A stretch of 64,000 nt of DNA. Origin: Cyathus striatus. Taxonomy: Eukaryota; Basidiomycota; Agaricomycetes; Agaricales; Nidulariaceae. The translations under genes were made by a program, and so were the position numbers. Below are positions 56,990-64,000 of the stretch, piece by piece. The notes below the pieces were generated by a model. The model had not been told where the DNA came from. It saw nothing but the letters and a program-made list of their open reading frames with translations, and ran no database searches. The stretch is taken from NCBI GenBank assembly GCA_025738555.1, contig JAOVFP010000021.1:1674001-1738000 (forward strand), given 5' to 3'. Within the stretch, counting starts at the first letter, position 1. Each line of letters starts with the position of its first letter.

Positions 56990-58030
56990 GTTAAGGTGTC
57001 AGCGGAACGTGTTTGAGAATACCCGCAGTAGAAAACGAATTTCATTAAGATAACCAGCATTTGGTGATAGCATCTTCATATCTAGTAATCCATGCGCCCA
57101 TCCCACCTACAACTCACGCCCACACAATCAGTAAGCCTACTTCTCAACCCCCTTCTCCGCCAGCTCCTCTTTCACCCTCCGCCCTTTCAGCGGTAGTTCC
57201 CGATCCACAGCATCCACAGCCGCTTCAGGCTCCCAAACAGCCATAGTCTCTATCCCCCTCGCCAACCTCACGTCCAACGCTTGCGACAGTAACGGCGACT
57301 TAGACTTAGAGTTCAACTTCGACTTTGAATTGTTCTGCTCCGACTTCACCTTCTCCTTCTCCATCACAAGCCGACCTTTCCCTCTCACAAGATCAGCCCC
57401 CTTCCAACTATCCCCCGCTTCACAAAGTACATCAAACGTCTCATCATACATCTCCTCGAAGCGCCCGATCTTACTCTTCTGTCATCATTCGCAAGAACCC
57501 CACACACGCCAACGAAAACGATTGTGCATCACGAGCAGCGAGTGTGCGCTCATCCCGTGTGTGTGTAACAGATGATGGATATACGCCCTCGTGAAACCCG
57601 GTTTGGGCTCGGCCACGGGCGCCTGCTCACCCGTGTCCGAAGGCTTGTCTACCCTATGTAAGATTCGTGTACGACGCTGTGGAGCATAGGCTGCACGGGG
57701 GCAGGTTTTGTGGAGAGTGGGGAGAAGTAGTGTCTGTAGAAGGCAGAGGAGAGTTTGTGACCTATGTGGTTCTTCCCTGATGTGCGATGGAAGTGAGGGG
57801 GGAGGCGGGGAGGTAAAGTGTGATGCTGTGTAGTTCCCGTCTGCCTCCCGCACCGAGTAAGTGTCAAAGAGGTCGATACCGACCTCGTTGGTGAGAAGCA
57901 TCTCGCGCACTATTTTGGATGAGGCTGCGTCTCCGGCAAAGGCTCCGTGATGAAGACTGCGAAGCAGATAGAGCCATGTGCAAGGCTTCGAAATCTAGCA
58001 TATACGCACGCTCCGTTATCTAGACACGCC
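56990..58030 (-). pseudogene. QTRT2 pseudogene, exon 3 region
   Basis: Minus-strand homology to the intact gene begins in its 3' flank (56990, paralleling 59480) and runs through the C-terminal helix (57137-57230), the YDETFDVLCEAGDSW block, the FTRAYIHHLLHTHGMSAHSL block (57560-57620), the zinc region and NEVGIDLFD (about 57870-57890). The zinc motif CPCAAC reads CPRAAY here, removing two ligands, and the frame is broken near 57480. It lies next to the intact gene in the same orientation and shares flanks, so it is a local duplicate that decayed. Confidence 0.85.
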
Positions 58031-58214
58031 AGCTCGTGGGGATGCAGAACGACTTATCCGAGGCTCCAGGAGAGTTTTTGAGGATGCAGCGTCTCTCCAG
58101 TAAATGTACTTGACTTTAGCTTCGTCTGTGACTTCTCGTTATCGTTCTCCCTCCCCCGCAAGTCAAATCTTCACTCTAGCCAACTGGAAAGAGCGATCCA
58201 AGCAGCTATGCCTC

Positions 58215-58660
58215 ATAGATGTACTCTGTTAGCTTCCGGGATGGCAATTGCAATACATTTGTCATAGCAGTACTGATGTTGGTTCGAAATGAAAAGTGTC
58301 TAGGAACGGGAAGTCTGTGTGTGTACTGGAAGAGGCGATACATTAGAGATACCAGCGGGAGGGAGGAACTTGCAAGACAGGAGGAAGAATGTACGACAAG
58401 TTTTCGGGAATCGGTTCAATTGATAGCGGCGACGAGTTGGAGATGCCAGATGGAAGAAGGGAGAATCGGAAGTCGATGCTGTTGATTATGTAATCGTGAG
58501 CGTGAACCAGCGTGAACCCCATGAATTTGCCGTGAATCTCATGCATGTAGAAATGGTAGTGGGCCACTGGGCACTGTCCAAATTTACAGCCAAATTCCGG
58601 AGAACCCATTGCCCCTACATCACCCGCTCCCATGAGACCAGTAGACCGCATAGTGGTTCA
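58215..58660. repeat. duplicated QTRT2-neighbour segment
   Basis: CTTCCGGGATGGCAATTGCA to GATTATGTAATCGTGAGC parallels 34900-35197, and CCCATTGCCCCTACATCACC resembles 41826-41845. Part of it (TGCACTTGAAAAGACGTTAC ... GACAAGAGGAAGGA) recurs again at 58684-58780. The minus strand has a 102-residue open frame, but no known domain. Confidence 0.65.
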
Positions 58661-58809
58661 TGAAGAGTTCCTTGAAAGTCTGCACGTGCACTTGAAAAGA
58701 CGTTACATTAATATATGCGATAGGGGAAATTTGACAAGAGGAAGGACCTACAACGAGTTTTCCGTTTAATACTGGCGAAGAGATGGAGATAGAACTTCAA
58801 AGGAGGAGC

Positions 58810-59110
58810 GAAGGGGCTGAACGTATCGAGCAGTGAGATTATGCATTGCGAGCAGCAGCCGATGACGATGATGTATATACACCCTCGTGAACACCGGTTT
58901 GGGTTCAGCCAAAGGTGCCTACTCACCGGAGACCTAAGGCTCGTCTACCCCATGAAAGATTCGCACGACACTGTAGAGCACAGGCTGTGCAGGGGCAGGT
59001 TGGAGCAGAAGTAGAGAGGTAGGAAGAGAAGTGTCTGTAGAAGGTAAAGTTTCTGACCTATGTAGTTATTCTTCCCCAATGCGTGGATGGTAGAGAGGAA
59101 AACACAAGTT
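58810..59110 (-). pseudogene. QTRT2 fragment around the zinc site
   Basis: Minus-strand sequence matches the intact gene from LLAMHNL (about 58840) through KPVFTRVYIHH (about 58890-58905), the GADEPSDTG-like linker and the zinc-site stretch (about 58985-59020) to the KLYLLQT block. Internal deletions (SAHSL region) and frame changes are evident. It stands between the larger pseudogene (56990-58030) and the intact gene. Confidence 0.75.
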
Positions 59111-59600
59111 TTCTTGAAATAGAATGTAAAGATTGAATATGAAGATAAGAGGAGGGAGAGGAGATGTCGGAATGTCGACGAAGTAATGATTAGATATTGA
59201 AGTGCCACTGTTGAGCAGTCTCTCGGTTACTTGAGTCACCGTTATAAACATTTATATGGCGGTCTCTGAGTTGATCAAGTGGTGAGCGTTGTGGCGAAGG
59301 GGGTTGAGGCGAAGAGCGTCGGGGAGCGTGTTGAGATGGTAGAGACGATAACGTCGACTCGGAGTTGTTTCAAACTTGATGACGTGAATAAGTCACGTGA
59401 CTGAAGCGTTTGCAGAACTTGTCGAATCGTCCGGACTCCGTTCCATAGAGCAAGCAGAATGCCTGCTCTACACTGGTCTAGTTGAGGCGCCCGTGAAATG
59501 AGTTTGAGAATAACCGCAGTAGTAAATAAATTTCATTGAGATGACCAGGATTTAACAATAGCATCTCCATGTCTAATAATCCTTGCCCCCATCCCACCTA
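59111..59600. other. intergenic 3' of QTRT2
   Basis: No gene recognised. 59480-59600 is the 3' flank that is copied along with the QTRT2 pseudogenes. Confidence 0.5.
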
Positions 59601-59627
59601 CAACTCACGCCCACACAATCAGTAAGC

Positions 59628-61522
59628 CTACTTCTCAACCCCCTTCTCCGCAAGCTCCTCCTTCACTCTCCGCTCCTTCAGCGGCACCTCCCGATCCACA
59701 GCATCCACAACTGCCTCAGGCTCCCCAACAGCCATACTCTCCATCCCCTTCGCCAAACTCACGTCCAGCACCTGCGCTGATAAAGGCGACTTCGGCTTCT
59801 TTGAATTATTCGCCTCCGACTTCTCCTTCTCCTTCTCCCTCGCAAGCCTTCCCTTCCCTCTCGCAAGATCAACTTCCTTCCAACTATCCCCCGCTTCACG
59901 AAGTACAGCAAACGTCTCATCATACGTCTCCTCGAAACGTCTGATCTCATTCTTCCATGCCTCCATGTCGCCTTTAGCCAGAACTTCACGAACGCCAGCG
60001 AAGAACGCATCGAGCACGGTGAGATTATGCATCGCGAGCAGAGAATGCGCACTCATCTCGTGCGTGTGTAACAGATGGTGTATATACGCCCTCGTGAAAC
60101 CCGGTTTGGACTCAGCCACGGGCGCCTGCTCACCCGTGTCTGAAGGCTCGTCTGCCCCATGAAAGATTCTTGTGCGGCGCTGTGGGGCACAGGCTGCGCA
60201 TGGACAAGTTGGAGCGGAGGTGGAGAGGGAGGAGAAGTCCTGTCTGTAGAAGGTGGAGTAGAGGTTGTGGCCTAGGTGATTCTTCTTCCCGGATGCGTCG
60301 ATGGGAGGAAGGGAAGGAGCGGGGAATGTAAAGTCCAATGCTACACCGTTGCTTGCTGCTTCTTGCACCCAGTGCGCATCGAAAAGGTCGATACCCACTT
60401 CGTTGATGAGGTGGAGCATCTCATGCGGTGTTTTAGGTACGGTGGCTAGTCGTGGTTTCGTCTCTGGCAAAGGAGCGAGAGAGGCCTTGAGCAGCTCAGG
60501 AATTCCCGTGTTAGGAGACTGCGAAGCTGATAGAGCTATACGTAGAGGCACGAGATCCAGCACGTATCCACTCACTCCCTCATCTAAACATGCCAGCGAG
60601 CGGGGTTGCAGAGCAACTTTCTCTGGGCCGTACAATGGCTCCATGAGAGTTTCTGAGAATGCCGCTCGTGCTCTGGAGGATGTAAGGCCAGCGAGCGGCA
60701 GGAGGACAGGAGGGGGTATGACGAGATCTTGGTTTGATAGTGGTGAAGAGCTGGATATCGACGATGGGGGAGAGGGGCGTAGAAGATCGACTAACCAAGC
60801 AGTCGATCGTTCGATGCTTTTCGTTAATCTCTTTTGCGAGTACGGAGGGTTTGTAAAAGGCGTGTCGGAGAGGGAAACGACGACATCTGGTTTGGTTGCG
60901 TGCACGTAACTCCTCCATTGTTCTGGTGACAACTATGACATAGGTTACACAAACACAGTAATTGAAAGGGCATAGTGCACACACCTTTCTAATTCCCCGT
61001 AGTGTAGAAACGCAGATGTGCGCATGCGAATTTGTCGGCATCTCCTTCCCCTCGGTTGGATCGCGCGCTGATAACGCTACGACATGTTGCCCTGGTGTAA
61101 AGCCTAGGAAGGTATGCAGCGGGTTAGGACCCGGATGAAGAGTAGGTACTGGGGTATCTTGCTCCAGACTACAGCAAAATCAATAGTAAGTAAAACGAAG
61201 AAAAGGCGCGAAAAAGCGGGCACCGGTGCTCACCATCGATCTGACGATAAGCAGCTTAAAAACGCGAAACGAAGACTCACAAAGTCTCAAAAGGGACCCC
61301 AACCCATCGTATTGCCTCTGTTAGTCGAATGTTATCCTTTGATAGATGTGGGATGAAGCCTCGGGAGGTGGTAGTAAGCAGCCCTGGGGTTGATATTGTG
61401 ATGTGGTTCTCGGTGCCGGGGCGTTTGAGGACGATTGTGCCTATACGAGGACCAAATTTTAGTGAGGATGTTGGGTTTAAAAGAGAGAAGTGGAGGACGG
61501 GGACTGAAGGGAGCGTCGCCAT
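59628..61522 (-). CDS. QTRT2: queuine tRNA-ribosyltransferase accessory subunit 2 (QTRT2), three exons, intact
   Basis: Exons 61522-61281, 61168-60985 and 60932-59628; introns of 112 and 52 nt use GTGAGT..CTGTAG and GTGTGT..CATAG and keep one frame, giving 576 residues. Established: QTRT2 is the non-catalytic, zinc-binding partner of the tRNA-guanine transglycosylase that exchanges G34 for queuine in GUN-anticodon tRNAs, at the outer mitochondrial membrane in animals. Seen: N-terminal GTIVLKRPGTENHI...STPGLLTTTSRGFIPHL, then TLRGIRK and KPDVVVSLSD, and the zinc site CPCAACAP (Cys 385, 387, 390) with FTRAYIHHLLHTHEMSAHSL and LLAMHNL near 423-444. Length exceeds the roughly 415 of the human protein owing to low-complexity inserts (RPSPPSSISSSS) and a basic tail. 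Five broken copies lie elsewhere in the window. Confidence 0.85.
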
Positions 61523-62367
61523 CGTTGCAGACGATGAGCAAAACCGTTCGAACGGCGACGTCGGAAGGCGCAGCGGAAACGCTGACTAAGAACTATTCTT
61601 ACGTAATCACGCTCCCAGCCAAGTTAGTGTCTTGTACAACATTCAACACCAATGATCATGATAGTATAGAGGGTTGTCAAACCTAGGACGATACGAAATG
61701 AGGTTCACACGCTACCATTATTTCATTGGCGCCACGAAACACCTAGGTTTGACTTTCCCTACTAGTGTAGACATCGCTTGTCTCGGCGTGGATATCGCAC
61801 AAGCCCGTTGAATACTTACTTCTTTGTCTTGTAACCAGTATTTGAAGACAATGATATTCAGTAAGCACTTCCGTATCATTTGTTCACCATTGTAAATGAG
61901 TAAGTAGAAGAAATATGTGTGTGATATTACATGGTGCAAGAGTCTGGGAGGAGGAATGCGTACTTTCTAATTCATTTCGTCCCCGGACCTCGCGTCTTTC
62001 TGCAGTAACTGAGTCCATGAAGGTGAAATTATGTAAGTCAGTGCCACCTCATGAGCATTCAAATATTCAGGCCTAGAACGATGCTGACTTACGGCCGCAC
62101 TGAATGAAACTAGTGCCATCGTGCCATCTGCTTGATTTCACGGGTCACAAAACCGCTCCTCTTCGACTTGAACCATGAAATGTTATGGTCCTATTTTTAC
62201 TATAACTTAGGTGAGTTATGAGACAAGAGGAGTTCAACTTCAGTTGGTTACCCGTCCGCTTACCAATTGTCATCGATCATTAGCGGTACTTATTCGGAAG
62301 TACGTATGGACCTACTTACGTACTTCATTTTTGTGAATTGGTTTAAAGTTGCACGTGAACTTCGACA
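61523..62367. other. intergenic between QTRT2 and the DUF6534-type gene
   Basis: No gene recognised. The QTRT2 promoter should lie at its left edge; no clear TATA box is seen there. Confidence 0.5.
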
Positions 62368-62377
62368 CTTATAAATA
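62368..62377 (+). promoter_or_regulatory. TATA-like box of the DUF6534-type gene
   Basis: CTTATAAATA is followed about 30-40 bp later by pyrimidine-rich CTTCAGTCTTCCTTTCCTGC, a usual fungal transcription start context. The first recognised coding exon begins about 320 bp further. Confidence 0.4.
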
Positions 62378-62694
62378 CACACTTCAGACTAGCACTTCAG
62401 TCTTCCTTTCCTGCCAAGAGCTCAGCGCCACTACACCCTTGTACCTACAGCCCTTTAAAGCTTGCGGTTGAGTGTAACAAGGATCATTTAACGCAAGTAA
62501 CTGATTTACTTACAGAACTCTCGACGAAGATGTATTATGTTCGGAGTGACGAAATAATACTCTCGACGAAGTAAGTTCAATTCATGTTGGCTCTACAAGA
62601 TTTTGCTGAATAACGTACATCATAGCCTGTTCCCTATAGTATGATAATTTATATTTTGTTCTTCCTCAGGACTAGCTCAGAGCGCATGCCCTAG

Positions 62695-64000
62695 CTGTTA
62701 GGCCTTGCGATTTATTGTATCCTCTTTGGAGTATTTCTTTCGCAGATTTGGAATTACTTCGTTTTGTTTGGGTTAAAAGACACTAAATTCATCCGAATTA
62801 TGGGTCTGTTTCATTCCTACTTGGTCGTTTAAGTTACACTAAATTAATACCATTAGTGCTCGAAGTATTCATTGCAGCGATAGTGTATTCCATAATTGTC
62901 GTTAACGTAACGTGGAAATACTTCAATCCGAATCTCGGGAATACAGCACCAGGGGCTCCTCTTTCAGTGCTTTCATCTATAGCAGCCCCTCTTGTTTCCA
63001 TCGGTATGTAAAATGATGTTCATTTTATGACACTTATCATAGTATCACTACAGTGTCTTCGACTATGCACTTTTATTTCGCTTGGTGAGAAACTCTCTTT
63101 AAAATACGTTTTCTGAGATTTCCTGAGTGTGAATTGAAAAGGCGGATCCGACAGCTTAAACGTTATAACCGAGTCTTTTTGCTTATCTGTGGAATAATAT
63201 GTTTGGTACGATGTCGATCATTCGGTTTGAACCAAGACAATAATATTCCTTTTCAAGCTGTCATTGACCCAGTTAGGAGCTTCTGTTGGCGTCTGCATCC
63301 AAGTATTACATTGCCACATTTATGTAAATGTGATAGTACTTATATTTCATGTTACTAGTTCAACATGGTTGGTCGCCTGCCAGCAGCTAAACATTCGTAC
63401 AGTCCTATTATCGTAGTGAGTAATATGACAGGTCTGCGATGAACCTTTATTCACATGTTGTAGGTCTGGCTTATCGGTGGTCTAGCATGTGACATTCTTA
63501 TCACCGTTACGATGACTTTCATTGTGAGATGCGAATATATCTCGGCTAATTACTAAACATATATGGATGCTCATTTTTAATATACAGCTTTGGCAAGCTC
63601 GGACAAGGTCTAGCTTCAGCACGACATTTAAAGCCCTTAATAAGCTCATTTCTCTATCTATTGAAACCGCATTTCCAACGGTTACTGCTGCCGCCGCAGA
63701 GCTCATTACGTTTATAAAATATCCGGGAGAAAATTATGACATACTTTTGTACGTGATTTTGATTCTTATACACAGTACGGGGCTGATGGAATAGATGATC
63801 CAAAAGCATGTTTCTCTTATTTATTGTGTATGATTTTATATATTTTCGAGGTATACAGTTCTAACAGGATATTTTAGCTATGCAAATGCTCTGCTCGGTG
63901 TTCTGAATCGACGGGTAGAGCTCAGAAGGATATTGGCAGGAACGATAACGAGCGCAGATATTCGCGCTGTTGTTCGATCAAATAATCATATATCCGAAGC
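62695..64000 (+). CDS. DUF6534-type multi-pass membrane protein, 3' end outside window
   Basis: Exons inferred from frame and GT..AG: 62695-62803, 62857-63003, 63054-63084, from 63142 (end uncertain), about 63359-63415, 63464-63523, 63588-63748, 63878 to the window edge. Hydrophobic segments include LLGLAIYCILFGVFLSQIWN, VLEVFIAAIVYSIIVV, NRVFLLICGIICLV, VWLIGGLACDILITVTMTFI, and LSIETAFPTVTAAAAELITF. The ...ARTRSSFSTT...LIxLSIETAxPT... and YANALLGVLNRR blocks are hallmarks, as I know them, of the basidiomycete DUF6534 family, predicted seven-helix proteins of unknown function, greatly expanded in mushrooms. The start codon is not settled; MYYVRSDEIIL at 62531, which runs into a GTAAGT donor, is a candidate first exon. 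No breaks are seen, so it is probably functional. Confidence 0.65.

Noticed and set aside
60301..60909. 202-residue plus-strand open frame
   Set aside because: It is antisense to QTRT2 exon 3, which has the zinc site and conserved blocks; no motif is seen on the plus strand.

Overview
This window is a repeat-dense piece of a filamentous fungal nuclear genome, most likely a basidiomycete of the Agaricomycetes. The grounds are split genes with short (about 50-110 nt) GT..AG introns, a KDZ transposase with CxC cysteine clusters, a DUF6534-type seven-helix membrane protein, a Ty3/gypsy chromovirus, a Helitron and paired CX2CX6C gene families. No bacterial operon or CRISPR array is present. Gene calls rest on motifs and hand-read splice sites; nothing was searched against a database.

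Layout. 1-11092: a decayed Ty3/gypsy chromovirus on the + strand (gag, protease, RT/RNase H, integrase, chromodomain) with a solo-LTR-like insertion in the integrase, then about 3.4 kb carrying an antisense cysteine-motif gene, a polypurine tract and a 2.5-kb 3' LTR swollen by a fold-back minisatellite. 11.7-35.2 kb: mostly gene debris, with fragments of a queuine tRNA-ribosyltransferase accessory subunit (QTRT2) gene, unknown genes with duplicated exons, three hAT-like nonautonomous elements (8-bp target duplications), two inverted copies of a fold-back element, and satellites. 35.2-41.8 kb: a nearly full-length but broken Helitron (minus strand). 42.2-49.1 kb: a terminal-inverted-repeat element with a KDZ transposase and a companion ORF (plus strand). 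49.1-52.9 kb: a truncated Ty1/copia element (minus strand). 53.0-59.1 kb: pseudogenes (two class V aminotransferase copies, an unknown basidiomycete gene, a homeodomain-like gene, two QTRT2 copies). 59.6-61.5 kb: an apparently intact three-exon QTRT2 gene. 62.4-64.0 kb: a DUF6534-type gene running out of the window.

The right end (59.6-64 kb) is the only part that looks like ordinary functional genome. The rest records layered transposition. QTRT2 pieces occur in six places, the Helitron lies inside a segment duplicated from beside QTRT2, and a QTRT2 pseudogene has been cut in two, which is best explained by a roughly 20-kb inversion between the two fold-back elements. Stop codons in several transposons look like CGA to TGA or TGG to TGA changes, consistent with a C-to-T mutational process, although this was judged by eye.
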